62,955 bases of DNA. It comes from Bacteroidales bacterium (GTDB lineage Bacteria > Bacteroidota > Bacteroidia > Bacteroidales > Lentimicrobiaceae). A program made the translations under genes and the position numbers. Numbering within the stretch: the stretch's first letter is position 1; every line of letters starts with the position of its first letter. Shown piece after piece: positions 52,415 to 61,881 of this stretch. The notes beneath the pieces are model-generated. The model was not told the origin of the DNA. It saw only the letters and a list, made by a program, of their open reading frames with translations, and ran no database searches. Where the stretch lies: positions 1-62,955 of the forward strand of contig JAEUTG010000011.1 of the NCBI GenBank assembly GCA_016788045.1, written 5' to 3'.

Positions 52415-53770
52415 TTAAAATACCAGCGTAAAAACGGCGCCTTCGTTGGGTTTTGATTTAACAGTAATGGTTCCTTTGTGAAGGTGCATGATCTGCCGCG
52501 ATAAACTCAGTCCGATTCCGGAACCTTCCTTCTTAGAGGTAAAAAACGGCATGAATACCTTATCCATAATATCGGGTTTTATGCCTGAACCGTTGTCGGC
52601 AAAGTCGATACTTACCCTCCCGTTGATGTTCACTGAGGCAGTAACGGTGATTACCGGCTCTGAGGTGTCTTTCACAGCATCGATAGCGTTCAGCAACAGA
52701 TTGATGAAAACCTGGTCGAGCAGATCCGGATCTGCAGTGATCATGAGATCTTCAGGGAAAATTCTGGATACACAATGGATGCCGGCCTTTTCAATTTTCG
52801 GATTCAGCAGCAGCTGTGCCCTGTCGAAAAGATCCCTTACTGGAAAATGCCTGAAATTGGGTCGTGGAATGCGGGTCAGGTTGCGGTAGGTTTCAACAAA
52901 GGTGAGCAGCCCCTGACTGCGGCTGCTGATTGTAGCCAGCGCCTGGTAAACACTTTCAATATCTTCTTCATCGAGCTTTTTCAGGTTCAGGTTGTCCTCC
53001 TCTTCATCGATCAGCAGCTCCTGAACTGTTGCAGCCAGCGAAGAAATGGGGGTAATGGAATTCATGATTTCATGGGTAAGCACCCTGATTAGCTTCTGCC
53101 ACGATTCTATCTCCTTTTCATCCAGTTCTGAACTGATGTTCTGCAATGAAACGAGCAGAAATTCTTCTCCCCTCATCCTGAACTCCGTCGCATATACCAA
53201 TATCTGCTGCAGCTCATCTTCAATTACCAGCTTGATCAGCTGCTTATCACCTGCTTTCAGGTTCAGTAAAAGTGAAGGGAGTCCCGGTTTAACTGCAGAA
53301 AGGTCACGGATTTCCTTGAGGTTGGTAATTCTCAGCAGCCGTTTTACAGCGTTGTTGATAATGTCAACCTTACCGTCTTTTCTGTAGGCAATGATTCCGA
53401 TGCTTACATGTTGAACAACTGTGAGCAGGTAGTTGTAATTCTCTTCCTTTTCTGCCCGGTTTTTTCTGAACTCCCTGATTACTTCGTTGAAGGCCCTGTT
53501 AAGCCCTTCAAAACTGTGCCCCAGTCCTTTATCGCTGAAGGATGTGCTGAAATCAGAATGCCGTATGCTTTCGAGAAACTGGGTAAGTTTACGGTTGGTG
53601 CGTTCAACAAAATGCTGAAGGCTGCCAATCTGAACCACGGCAAGCAAGCCGACAATCACAGAGGTGATCTCATGCTGATCGCGGTGAATCAGCATCACAA
53701 GCAGAAAAAGGTTTGCAGTAATGAGAATGATCCGGAAAAAAACCCAGAGTCTGAATTTCTTAAAGCCCAT
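52415..53770 (-). CDS. Sensor histidine kinase (NtrB/NtrY-like)
   Basis: A 451-residue membrane kinase. Two N-terminal transmembrane helices (about 9-29 and 36-52) leave only a short loop outside, so sensing is probably within or below the membrane. A HAMP-like linker (about 55-105), a PAS-like domain (about 110-215; ISIGIIAYRKDGKVDIIN-type strand) and the catalytic core follow: H-box with His233 in LTHEIMNSITPIS, N-box INLLLNAIDAV, G1 FADNGSGI and G2 GSGIGLSLSRQIM. The His-Glu-Ile-Met form matches kinases that pair with sigma-54 regulators. Its start overlaps the stop of the upstream response regulator gene by 11 bp, so the two are cotranscribed and partners. Confidence 0.93.
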   Translation of the reverse strand: MGFKKFRLWVFFRIILITANLFLLVMLIHRDQHEITSVIVGLLAVVQIGSLQHFVERTNRKLTQFLESIRHSDFSTSFSDKGLGHSFEGLNRAFNEVIREFRKNRAEKEENYNYLLTVVQHVSIGIIAYRKDGKVDIINNAVKRLLRITNLKEIRDLSAVKPGLPSLLLNLKAGDKQLIKLVIEDELQQILVYATEFRMRGEEFLLVSLQNISSELDEKEIESWQKLIRVLTHEIMNSITPISSLAATVQELLIDEEEDNLNLKKLDEEDIESVYQALATISSRSQGLLTFVETYRNLTRIPRPNFRHFPVRDLFDRAQLLLNPKIEKAGIHCVSRIFPEDLMITADPDLLDQVFINLLLNAIDAVKDTSEPVITVTASVNINGRVSIDFADNGSGIKPDIMDKVFMPFFTSKKEGSGIGLSLSRQIMHLHKGTITVKSKPNEGAVFTLVF

Positions 53771-55139
53771 GTTTTTCTATTCTGCGATACAATGAAGCCC
53801 TGGTAAGACCCAGCTCCTTGGCTGCTTTGCTGATGTTCCCGCCGTGTTTGTCAATCACTTTCCTGATCAGCAGTTTTTCGCGTTCTTCGAGGTTGGTGAT
53901 GTCTTCGGCATCATCGGGGTTATCGTTTTCATCAATCTGTGAAAGGAAGAAATCCTGTGGCATCAGAATGTTGCTTTCACTCAGGATAACAGCCCGTTCC
54001 ACAGCATGCTGCAATTCCCGGATGTTTCCCGGCCAGGTGTGTTTTTCCAGCCTCCTGAATGTGGTAGGATTGATGCGCTTCATGGGCATCTTGTACTTCT
54101 TGCAGTAAATGCCCAGAAAATGCTCAATCAGCAGGGGGATATCGTCAAACCTCTCCCTTAACGGAGGGAGGTGAATTTCAACGGTATTGATTCTGTATAA
54201 GAGGTCCTGGCGGAACTTGCCTTCATTTACCATCTGATAGAGCGGCATATTGGTTGCGCAGATCAGGCGAACATCAATGGGAATCTCACGGTTGGTGCCC
54301 AGCCTCACAACCTTGCGGTTCTGAACTACACTCAGCAGTTTCGACTGGAGTGTAAACGAGAGGTTCCCGATCTCATCCAGAAAAATAGTTCCCTTGTTGG
54401 CTGCTTCAAACCTCCCGGCACGGTCTTCCTTGGCATCGGTAAAAGCCCCCTTTTTGAATCCGAACAACTCACTCTCAAAAAGGGTTTCACTGATGGCTCC
54501 GAGGTCAACGCTGATGAAGACTTCATCCCGGCGCGCCGAAGCCTTGTGTATTGCGCGGGCAATCAGTTCTTTACCTGTTCCGTTCTCGCCCAGAATCAAC
54601 ACGTTCGCTTCGGTTTTTGCCACTTTTTCAACGGTAGCCATTACCTTTTTCATTGGCGCCGATTGCCCGATAAGGTTTCCGTAAGCCTGATCCTGATTGG
54701 CAATCAGCACTTTCTGCTTGCTTCTCAGGTCTTCAATTTCTTCTTTTGAATGCCTTACCTTCAGGTTTGCTGTAATGGTCCCAAGTAGTTTTTTGTTATC
54801 CCAGGGTTTGAGAATAAAATTGGTGGCTCCTTCCTTGATGCCCTGAACGGCAAGTTCGATATCTCCGTAGCCTGTGATGAAAATGACCACCGCCAGCGGA
54901 TCAATCTCAATAATCTTGTTAAGCCAGTGAAATCCCTCTTTCCCGCTGGTGGCATCACGCGAAAAGTTCATGTCAAGCAGGATAAGGTCATAATTGTCAC
55001 TCTTCAGCAATACCGGAATATTTTCCGGATTCTTTTCAGTGTGAACAACGCTGAAGTGCTGCTTCAGAAAGAGCTTGGCCGCAAGCAAAACATCCTGATC
55101 GTCATCAACGATCAGTATTCTGGCTTCAATTTTATTCAT
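53760..55139 (-). CDS. Sigma-54-dependent response regulator (NtrC family)
   Basis: A 459-residue regulator. The receiver domain is 1-120 with phosphoacceptor Asp56 in LILLDMNFS and Lys111 in LKPWDN. A linker follows, then the AAA+ domain (about 155-390) with Walker A GENGTGKE (184-191), Walker B GTIFLDEIGNLS, and the sigma-54-contact loop reading GAFTDA (231-236) where the classical motif is GAFTGA. The C-terminal Fis-type helix-turn-helix is GGNISKAAKELGLTRASLYRRI (about 432-453). It should activate sigma-54 promoters. The adjacent divergent exporter operon has a sigma-54-like site at 55406-55420 and is the obvious target. It overlaps the kinase gene by 11 bp. Confidence 0.94.
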   Translation of the reverse strand: MNKIEARILIVDDDQDVLLAAKLFLKQHFSVVHTEKNPENIPVLLKSDNYDLILLDMNFSRDATSGKEGFHWLNKIIEIDPLAVVIFITGYGDIELAVQGIKEGATNFILKPWDNKKLLGTITANLKVRHSKEEIEDLRSKQKVLIANQDQAYGNLIGQSAPMKKVMATVEKVAKTEANVLILGENGTGKELIARAIHKASARRDEVFISVDLGAISETLFESELFGFKKGAFTDAKEDRAGRFEAANKGTIFLDEIGNLSFTLQSKLLSVVQNRKVVRLGTNREIPIDVRLICATNMPLYQMVNEGKFRQDLLYRINTVEIHLPPLRERFDDIPLLIEHFLGIYCKKYKMPMKRINPTTFRRLEKHTWPGNIRELQHAVERAVILSESNILMPQDFFLSQIDENDNPDDAEDITNLEEREKLLIRKVIDKHGGNISKAAKELGLTRASLYRRIEKHGL

Positions 55140-55449
55140 AATTATATTTTCTATCTGTTTGTCGGATTTAAGTCTTTCAGGTTACAGGAATTCTGTTTGT
55201 GCATTCTCATCTCTGACCGGAACGCTTATTTCAGACAGGCCATTGTTGTGCCCTTGAATATCTGAATAAAAACACGTAGGTTTGATCAGCTAATATACAA
55301 ACATTGTTCGGAAACGAACAACGTAAGAACGCCATTGAACATCAGCAAATTGTTAAATTTTGATAATTTGTTGTAAGTTCCTATTAATTAAGCAGTTGTT
55401 TTTGCTGGCATAGTTTTCGTAAAGGTTGAACGGCTAAACTCCCAAATTC
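55140..55449. other. Divergent regulatory region between TCS and exporter
   Basis: 310 bp between divergent transcripts, with no gene. It contains a sigma-54-like element on the exporter side (55406-55420) and a near -7 match on the minus side (CAAACATT, about 55308). Upstream activator sites are expected here; short A/T-rich inverted repeats exist (for example GTTCGGAAACGAAC at 55306-55319), but none is compelling on its own. Confidence 0.5.
55406..55420 (+). promoter_or_regulatory. Possible sigma-54 (-24/-12) promoter of the exporter operon
   Basis: TGGCATAGTTTTCGT has the GG at -24 and 10-bp spacing to GT where the consensus has GC (TGGCACN5TTGC). It lies 29 bp ahead of the HlyD-type gene ATG. 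One mismatch at -12 lowers confidence; the neighbouring sigma-54 regulator raises it. Confidence 0.45.
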
Positions 55450-56703
55450 ATGGACAGACCGATTGAGAAAAAGAAATGGACCGCTGCCAGAATCCTGTTG
55501 ATTGGCGGAATTGTTTTACTGCTGGTTTTTTTAGTCTGGTTGTTGTTTCTCAGGGATAACCGCAGCAAATTGTACGTCGACAGCAATCAGCTTTCCATAG
55601 CAACCGTTGAGAAGGGCAAGTTTCAGGAGTTTATTCCGGTTGATGGCGTGGTATTTCCCCGCAACACCATCTACATTGATGCTGTTCAGGGAGGAATTGT
55701 AGAAGAAGTCTATGTTGAAGACGGTGCATTGCTGAAGAAGGGTGATCCAATCCTGAAGCTGACCAACGCGAATATGGAGTTGAGCTATATGGATCAGGAG
55801 ACCCGGATGTATGATGCCATCAACAACCTGTCAAATTCAAGGATCAGCCTCGAACAGCTGCGGTACACACGGCAGAAGGAAATCATTCAGCTGCAGTACG
55901 AAATCGATAAGATTAAAACCGACTTCGCCCGCAAGGAGCAGTTTTATAAAGACAAGCTTATTTCGCTGAAGGAATTTGAAGATGCAAAACGTGATTTTGA
56001 TTTTTCCCTCAAGCAGCTTCAGATTACCCTGAATCTCAGGAAACTTGACTCCATTTCCGGGGTAGCACAGGGTGCACAGATCAGCTCTTCCATGGAAAGG
56101 ATGCGCAATAACCTTTCACTGCTCAAACGCAACATGGACAACATGACCATTAAGTCGCCGGCCGATGGGAAACTCAGCTCCTTTATTGTAGATATCGGAC
56201 AAACCAAAAGTGCGGGTGAACATCTGGGCCAGATCGACCTGATGGATGGTTTCAAACTCAGGGCCGGCATAGACGAAAGGTACATCAGCAGGGTATTTAC
56301 CGGACAGAAAGCTGAGTTTGATCTGGGAGGTAAAGTTTACACTCTTCAGATCAGCAAGATATACACTGATGTGGTGAACAGCTCCTTTCAGGTTGATCTG
56401 ACCTTCGAAGGGGCAGAGCCTGAGGGGATCAAAAGGGGGCAGACCATGCAGCTCAGGTTGCAGTTTTCAGGAGCCAACGACGCACTTTTCATAAAAAGAG
56501 GTGGATTCTTTCAGGAAACCGGGGGCAACTGGATTTTTGTGCTTGATCCTTCAGGCAGCTATGCCACCAAACGAAGCATAAGAATAGGGCGCCAGAATAC
56601 CAGTCATTATGAAGTGCTCGAAGGGCTCCAGCCCGGAGAACAGGTGATCGTTTCAAGTTACGACACCTTTGGGGACAAGGAAAAACTTATCATTTCAAAA
56701 TAA
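55450..56703 (+). CDS. HlyD-type periplasmic adaptor of an ABC exporter
   Basis: A 417-residue membrane-fusion protein. One N-terminal transmembrane helix (about residues 12-34, IGGIVLLLVFLVWLLFL). A lipoyl/barrel-sandwich half (ITPVDGV/PRNTIYIDAVQGGIVEEVYVEDGALLKKGDPIL) precedes a coiled-coil hairpin (about 110-235), then the second lipoyl half (MTIKSPADGKLSSFIVDIGQTKSAGEHL), a beta-barrel and a membrane-proximal domain. The organisation matches MacA-like adaptors. It is the first of three exporter genes (HlyD, ATPase, permease) with small gaps, and it faces the sigma-54 two-component genes. The exported substrate is unknown. Confidence 0.92.
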   Translation: MDRPIEKKKWTAARILLIGGIVLLLVFLVWLLFLRDNRSKLYVDSNQLSIATVEKGKFQEFIPVDGVVFPRNTIYIDAVQGGIVEEVYVEDGALLKKGDPILKLTNANMELSYMDQETRMYDAINNLSNSRISLEQLRYTRQKEIIQLQYEIDKIKTDFARKEQFYKDKLISLKEFEDAKRDFDFSLKQLQITLNLRKLDSISGVAQGAQISSSMERMRNNLSLLKRNMDNMTIKSPADGKLSSFIVDIGQTKSAGEHLGQIDLMDGFKLRAGIDERYISRVFTGQKAEFDLGGKVYTLQISKIYTDVVNSSFQVDLTFEGAEPEGIKRGQTMQLRLQFSGANDALFIKRGGFFQETGGNWIFVLDPSGSYATKRSIRIGRQNTSHYEVLEGLQPGEQVIVSSYDTFGDKEKLIISK

Positions 56704-56737
56704 TTCTCAGACAAATCATTACCTAAAAACCACAACA

Positions 56738-57439
56738 ATGATCAGAACAGTTAACCTGAACAAGATATTCAGAACCGATGAGGTGGAAACCACCGCGCTC
56801 AATAAAGTTTCATTTGAAGTCAGAAAAGGCGAGTTTGTTGCCATCATGGGTCCTTCGGGCTGTGGTAAATCAACACTGCTCAACATTCTCGGATTGCTCG
56901 ACAATCCCACCGATGGTGAATACTATTTCCTGAACACAGAAGTTTCACAATTCACCGAAAAACAAAGGGCCAACACCCGCAAGCAGAACATTGGTTTTGT
57001 TTTTCAGAATTTCAATCTCATTGATGAGCTCAATGTTTACGAAAATGTTGAACTGCCGCTTATTTATCTGGGTATGTCCGCATCTGAGCGCAGAAAACGG
57101 GTAGAGTCTGCGCTGGAACAGATGCAGATTACCCACAGGCGCAAGCATTTTCCACTTCAATTGTCAGGTGGTCAGCAGCAAAGGGTTGCTGTTGCCAGGG
57201 CAGTAGTTGCTACCCCCCACCTTATTCTTGCCGATGAGCCCACCGGTAACCTTGATTCAGCGCACGGTGAGGAGGTGATGAACCTGCTGGCTTCACTGAA
57301 TCAGGGCGGAACCACCATCATTATGGTTACCCATTCGCAACGCGATGCCGAATATGCGCAGCGGATCGTCCGACTGTTTGATGGACAGATTATCAACGAA
57401 AACATTAAAGCGGGTATATCCGAAATTCCAATAATCTGA
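56738..57439 (+). CDS. ABC transporter ATP-binding protein (MacB/LolD-like)
   Basis: A 233-residue ATPase; the ATG at 56738 gives MIRTVNLNKIFRTDEVETTA, the usual family start, while the longer frame overlaps the preceding gene. Motifs: Walker A GPSGCGKST, Q-loop FQNFNLIDELNVYENVELPL, signature LSGGQQQRVAVARA, Walker B LILADEPTGNLD and switch His in MVTHSQRDAEYA. The DEPTGNLD sequence and the short length are typical of MacB/LolD-type ATPases that drive export or mechanotransmission. It sits 34 bp after the adaptor and 39 bp before the permease. Confidence 0.95.
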   Translation: MIRTVNLNKIFRTDEVETTALNKVSFEVRKGEFVAIMGPSGCGKSTLLNILGLLDNPTDGEYYFLNTEVSQFTEKQRANTRKQNIGFVFQNFNLIDELNVYENVELPLIYLGMSASERRKRVESALEQMQITHRRKHFPLQLSGGQQQRVAVARAVVATPHLILADEPTGNLDSAHGEEVMNLLASLNQGGTTIIMVTHSQRDAEYAQRIVRLFDGQIINENIKAGISEIPII

Positions 57440-57478
57440 TAGTAACTTCAGCAATCACTACAAGGCAAAAAGGCTATC

Positions 57479-59890
57479 ATGTTCTCAAACTACCTGACTA
57501 CTGCTCTGCGCAACCTGCTCCGCCAGAAATCATATACCCTGATCAACCTTTTCGGACTTTCGGTGGGAATTGCTGCGTTTCTGCTGATAGCCCTCTATGT
57601 TCAGCACGAAACGGGTTTCGATACCCATCTGGAGCACCGAAGTAATATTTTCCGGGTTGTTGAGGTGCAGAATGAGCCTGGGGTTGGTGAACAGCATGTG
57701 GCCATTACCATGGGGCCGCTGGCCGCGGCAATGAAGGAAGATTTCCCTCAGGTAACCGATGCGGTGCGTTTTATGCCCGGTTTTGACATCCCGGTGGTAA
57801 ACTTCGGGGATAAGCATTTTATTGAACGTAACCTTTACTATGCCGATCCCTCTGTGATCAAAGTTTTTGGCATCGACCTGAAGCAGGGCAATCCATCCGT
57901 TGCGCTCTCTGAGCCAATGTCGGTGGTTATGTCTGAGAAAGCAGCAGTCAAATACTTCGGCTCTGAAAAACATGCACTGGGAAAAACCATGTTGCTGGGT
58001 AAACGAAATTTTACGGTTACCGGCATCATGGAAAACCAGCCTGAACGAACCCACCTTTTCTTCGATATCCTGGTTTCAATGTCATCGGTAGAAAATCTGA
58101 GTGACTTTGAATGGATGAAAGGCTGGGGCTCAAATTCACTGGTGACATATGTCAGCCTGGACTCCCCATCATCGCAGAGTGTGATTGAGAAAGCCTTTCC
58201 CGAATTCCTTAAAAAACACGTTTTCAGTACTGATGAAGGCTGGGAATTTCTCGAAATGTACCTTCAGCCGCTTCCTGACGTATATCTGCGTTCGAAACAC
58301 ATTAAGTTTCAGATGGTTTCAGCCATGGGAGATATCAACCTTTCTGTGGCTTTCAGTGTAATCGCCGTTCTCATCCTTTTGATTGCCTGTGTGAACTATA
58401 TTAACATCTCCATTGCACGTTCGGTGAAACGGTCACGCGAGGTCGGGGTAAGAAAAGTGCTTGGTGCTGACAGGCAGAGCCTGATATATCAGTTCATCAG
58501 CGAATCGTTTATACTCACCCTGCTGGCATCGCTGTTTTCTGTCGGATTTATCGAACTGGCCCTGCCGGAGATGAATCAGTTGCTGTCGACCTCATTTCAC
58601 ATCGATTTTACCGGAAACTGGCTGTTTAACATTGGTTTGCTGCTGCTGATCGTCGTGATCAGTATTATTTCAGGCTCCTACCCCGCATTTTATCTTTCAA
58701 GGCTGCAGCCGGTTGAGGTAATGAAAGGGGGCAGGGGTTCTGGTTCTACCAGAGGGAGCTACCTCAGTAAAGGCCTGGTTATGTTTCAGTTTATCATTTC
58801 CGTGGGCCTGATGTTCTCTGTTCTGGTGATCAATGACCAGGTCAGGTTTCTGCAGAACAAGGATATGGGAATCAGCTACCGCGATGCCGTTTTTCTCTCG
58901 TTCGGCAACGAACAGGGGATCAGCAGTTATCAGCCTCTGAGGGATGAACTGCTGAAAAATCCGGATATACGCTTCGTTTCTGCCTGCTCTTTCATCAACG
59001 GGGTAAGTGGGAGCCAGGGACCTGTTTTCGTTGACGATTCTGCCAGCACCAAACTAACGGTCCGTTTCGGTTATGTGGATGCGGATTTCTTCAATTCCAT
59101 GAATGTAAAGTTTACCCAGGGGAGAAACTTTAGCAGGGATATAGTCTCAGATGAAGGAAGAACGGTAATCATCAATGAAGCTGCAGCGCGGAAACTCGGG
59201 TGGAGCAATGCCATTGGCAAAAAATTCAAACCCGTGATGGGAGCCGATACTTCTGTATCAACTGAAGTCATCGGTGTTGTGAGGGACTATCACTATTTCT
59301 CTCTCAGAAGCCTGATAGAGCCCGCCGTTTATGTGGTATCTCCGGAGCGCTTCAGGGGTTTGCTGATCGGTTTTCACTCACGGTCAGATCAACAGAAAGT
59401 AATGAAAACTATTGAAGAACAGTGGCTTGAATTTTTCCCCGAATCACCTTTTAAGCCCCTGCTCGCCAGCGAATTTGCCAGAGAAGCATACAAGAATGAT
59501 CAGAACCTGTTTTCACTCTTCATTTATTTTACCATTATTTCAGGACTGTTATCCGTGCTCGGGCTCTTTGGTCTGACTTCGCTCCTGATTGAACAGAAGA
59601 CAAAGACCATCGGGATCAGACGCGTGCTGGGAGGGTCTATCCGCAAGATCACCGCCCATCTCATCCGCGATTACATGCTGCTCGTGCTATCTGCAGGTAT
59701 AATCTCACTGCCTGTTTCCTACTACCTTCTTGACAAACAGCTTGATCAGTTTGCCTACCACATTTCGATCAGTGTCTGGCATATGCTGTTATCAGTTTTG
59801 CTGCTGGCGTTTGTGGCGTTTGTTACCATTGTGGTTAAAGCTTACCGTGCAGCAAGGGCAAATCCTGTTGATGCCCTTAAATACGAGTAA
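57479..59890 (+). CDS. ABC transporter permease (MacB/FtsX family)
   Basis: An 803-residue permease with duplicated architecture. The N-terminal helix (about 20-42, SYTLINLFGLSVGIAAFLLIALYV) is followed by a large periplasmic domain (about 45-280) and an FtsX-type transmembrane bundle (about 285-430; VAVLILLIACVNYINISIARSVKRSREVGVRKVLGA). A second helix-periplasm-bundle unit spans about 435-803. Both bundles end in the EVGVRKVLGA/TIGIRRVLGG coupling motif. This tandem FtsX permease of about 800 residues is the common Bacteroidota form. The operon should expel an envelope-active compound or move a lipid or lipoprotein; the cargo is not readable. Confidence 0.94.
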   Translation: MFSNYLTTALRNLLRQKSYTLINLFGLSVGIAAFLLIALYVQHETGFDTHLEHRSNIFRVVEVQNEPGVGEQHVAITMGPLAAAMKEDFPQVTDAVRFMPGFDIPVVNFGDKHFIERNLYYADPSVIKVFGIDLKQGNPSVALSEPMSVVMSEKAAVKYFGSEKHALGKTMLLGKRNFTVTGIMENQPERTHLFFDILVSMSSVENLSDFEWMKGWGSNSLVTYVSLDSPSSQSVIEKAFPEFLKKHVFSTDEGWEFLEMYLQPLPDVYLRSKHIKFQMVSAMGDINLSVAFSVIAVLILLIACVNYINISIARSVKRSREVGVRKVLGADRQSLIYQFISESFILTLLASLFSVGFIELALPEMNQLLSTSFHIDFTGNWLFNIGLLLLIVVISIISGSYPAFYLSRLQPVEVMKGGRGSGSTRGSYLSKGLVMFQFIISVGLMFSVLVINDQVRFLQNKDMGISYRDAVFLSFGNEQGISSYQPLRDELLKNPDIRFVSACSFINGVSGSQGPVFVDDSASTKLTVRFGYVDADFFNSMNVKFTQGRNFSRDIVSDEGRTVIINEAAARKLGWSNAIGKKFKPVMGADTSVSTEVIGVVRDYHYFSLRSLIEPAVYVVSPERFRGLLIGFHSRSDQQKVMKTIEEQWLEFFPESPFKPLLASEFAREAYKNDQNLFSLFIYFTIISGLLSVLGLFGLTSLLIEQKTKTIGIRRVLGGSIRKITAHLIRDYMLLVLSAGIISLPVSYYLLDKQLDQFAYHISISVWHMLLSVLLLAFVAFVTIVVKAYRAARANPVDALKYE

Positions 59891-60381
59891 GTTTCACGCA
59901 CCTTTATCTCACTTACAGTGCCATTCACTTTTGTTTAGTTGTATTCCTTTTCCTGAAGAGGGTCGCTCATGGTTCATTCAGGAGCCTTGAATGAAATTTC
60001 TTCTTGACAAGGGATCCGATACCGGCAAAATCCAATAGAAAATGGATTCTAAAGTACCCTTGCTTGTAAAGTGCAGCTGATATTTTAATAATCAGGGTAG
60101 TTTTTTCTGCTTTTTATCTTAAGCGGATTTGAAGTATTTTTTCAATCCGGCTAAGCTGAATTCAATAAATTAGGGTGAAAAATTCCATCAATTTCCAAAT
60201 GAAATTCGTAATCAGCTTATAATTAATATTATAGAGAAATCATCTCATGTAAAATAGTTGATCTGGATTTAACCATGAAATGCTTTTCAATTAACCCGGA
60301 AATAATTTATTAAATGCTTCCGGGACAGGTACAATAGTTGTTATCTTTGTGTGCTTTTTTAAAAAAATTACTGTTTCTGAC
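59891..60381. other. Intergenic region between exporter operon and speA
   Basis: 490 bp with no recognisable gene. A hairpin-like sequence with one bulged base (CGGATTTGAA ... TTCAATCCG, 60124-60149) may end the exporter transcript. The -7 box for the decarboxylase gene is at 60342-60349. Confidence 0.45.
60342..60349 (+). promoter_or_regulatory. Putative -7 box for the arginine decarboxylase gene
   Basis: TATCTTTG fully matches TAnnTTTG, ending 32 bases before the ATG at 60382. It excludes the frame's earlier codon at 60349 as a useful start. The -33 match is weak. Confidence 0.5.
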
Positions 60382-61773
60382 ATGAAAAACAAGTACATTG
60401 ATCTGATCGAACAGACTTTCGACTTTCCTCAGGATGAGTTCAGGGTGGAAGATAATGAACTCTATTTTCACAACATACCGTTGATGGACATCATCAAGCA
60501 GTATGGCACCCCGCTGAAAATTACCTATCTTCCGAAGATCAGTCATCAGATACAGAAAGCCAAGAAGATGTTCAATGTGGCCATGGCAAAGGCCGATTAC
60601 CGTGGCAACTACAATTATTGTTATTGCACAAAAAGCTCGCATTTCTCATTTGTACTCGAAGAAGTGCTGAAAAACGATGTGCATCTCGAAACCTCATCAG
60701 CCTTTGATATCTTTATCCTGGAGTCGTTGCGGGAACAGGGACTGATTAACCTCAACAACTACATTATCTGTAATGGTTTCAAGCGCCCGCAGTACATCGA
60801 GAATATCAGCAACCTGATCAATGAGGGATTTGAGAACACCATACCGATTATTGACAACAAATTTGAACTCGACCAGCTCGACCGCAACATTACCCGAAAA
60901 TGTAAGATCGGTATCCGCATTGCTTCAGAGGAGGAACCGAAATTTGAGTTTTATACCTCCAGGCTGGGTATCCGCTACAACGACATTATCCCCTATTATG
61001 AAGAGAAAATCAAGAACAATCCCAAGTTCCAGCTGAAAATGTTGCATTTCTTCATCAACACAGGCATCAAGGACTCAGCTTACTACTGGAATGAGCTGTC
61101 AAAGTGTGTAAACCTTTACTGCCAGCTGAAGCAGATCTGCCCGGAGCTCGATTCGCTGAATATTGGTGGTGGCTTCCCGATCAAGAACTCCCTCTCCTTC
61201 GACTATGACTATGAATACATGGCCGAGGAAATCATCGCCCAGATTAAAATGATCTGTGACCGCAACAATACCCCTGAGCCGGATATTTTCACTGAGTTCG
61301 GTTCTTACACTGTGGGAGAAAGCGGGGCAACCCTCTATTCCATCATCGACCAGAAGCAGCAGAACGACCGGGAGCTGTGGGACATGATTGACTCGTCATT
61401 CATGACAACCCTGCCGGATACCTGGGCACTGAACCAGCGGTTTATTCTGCTGGGAATCAACAAATGGGACTCTGAGTACGAACGCGTCTTTCTGGGAGGG
61501 CTCACCTGCGACAGCGAAGACTATTACAATGCCGAAGCCCATTCCAACGCGATCTTTCTGCCCAAAATCGACAATGACGATCCTTTGTATATCGGATTGT
61601 TCCACACCGGGGCTTATCAGGAATCTATCGGAGGGTACGGCGGAATCCAGCACTGTCTTATCCCGGCACCCAAGCATATCATTATCGATGTGGATGAAGA
61701 AGGTGAGTATACCACCAAACTTTTCGCCAAGGAACAGTCGCACAAATCCATGCTGAGAATACTCGGTTATTGA
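60382..61773 (+). CDS. speA: PLP-dependent arginine decarboxylase (SpeA-like)
   Basis: A 463-residue fold-III PLP decarboxylase. The ATG at 60382 gives MKNKYIDLIEQTFDFPQDEF. The cofactor lysine is Lys84 in NYCYCTKSSHFSFV, followed by HLETSSAFDIFIL and the glycine-rich phosphate site NIGGGFPIKN. The catalytic-side cysteine block is HSNAIFLPKIDNDDPLYIGLFHTGAYQES, with Asp and Tyr positioned as in ornithine/arginine decarboxylases. The size (463 rather than about 630 in E. coli biosynthetic SpeA) is that of the compact Bacteroidota form. The product would be agmatine, and the next gene is an agmatinase-family protein. Arginine as substrate is inferred from this family, not shown. Confidence 0.88.
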   Translation: MKNKYIDLIEQTFDFPQDEFRVEDNELYFHNIPLMDIIKQYGTPLKITYLPKISHQIQKAKKMFNVAMAKADYRGNYNYCYCTKSSHFSFVLEEVLKNDVHLETSSAFDIFILESLREQGLINLNNYIICNGFKRPQYIENISNLINEGFENTIPIIDNKFELDQLDRNITRKCKIGIRIASEEEPKFEFYTSRLGIRYNDIIPYYEEKIKNNPKFQLKMLHFFINTGIKDSAYYWNELSKCVNLYCQLKQICPELDSLNIGGGFPIKNSLSFDYDYEYMAEEIIAQIKMICDRNNTPEPDIFTEFGSYTVGESGATLYSIIDQKQQNDRELWDMIDSSFMTTLPDTWALNQRFILLGINKWDSEYERVFLGGLTCDSEDYYNAEAHSNAIFLPKIDNDDPLYIGLFHTGAYQESIGGYGGIQHCLIPAPKHIIIDVDEEGEYTTKLFAKEQSHKSMLRILGY

Positions 61774-61778
61774 TATTA

Positions 61779-61804
61779 ACTGCTGAATTTATTAATTTAG
61801 CAGT
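61779..61804 (+). terminator. Hairpin between speA and the agmatinase-like gene
   Basis: ACTGCTGAATT / AATTTAGCAGT (10 of 11 pairing) with loop TATT, 5 bp after the speA stop. A T-run does not follow, so this may be an intercistronic processing or partial termination element rather than a full terminator. Confidence 0.5.
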
Positions 61805-61881
61805 CCTTAAAAACTGCCAGCACAAAGAGGAGGGGTTCTCTTTTAGCGAGGCTGTGAAGTAACATTTCTAAAACCTGTCCT

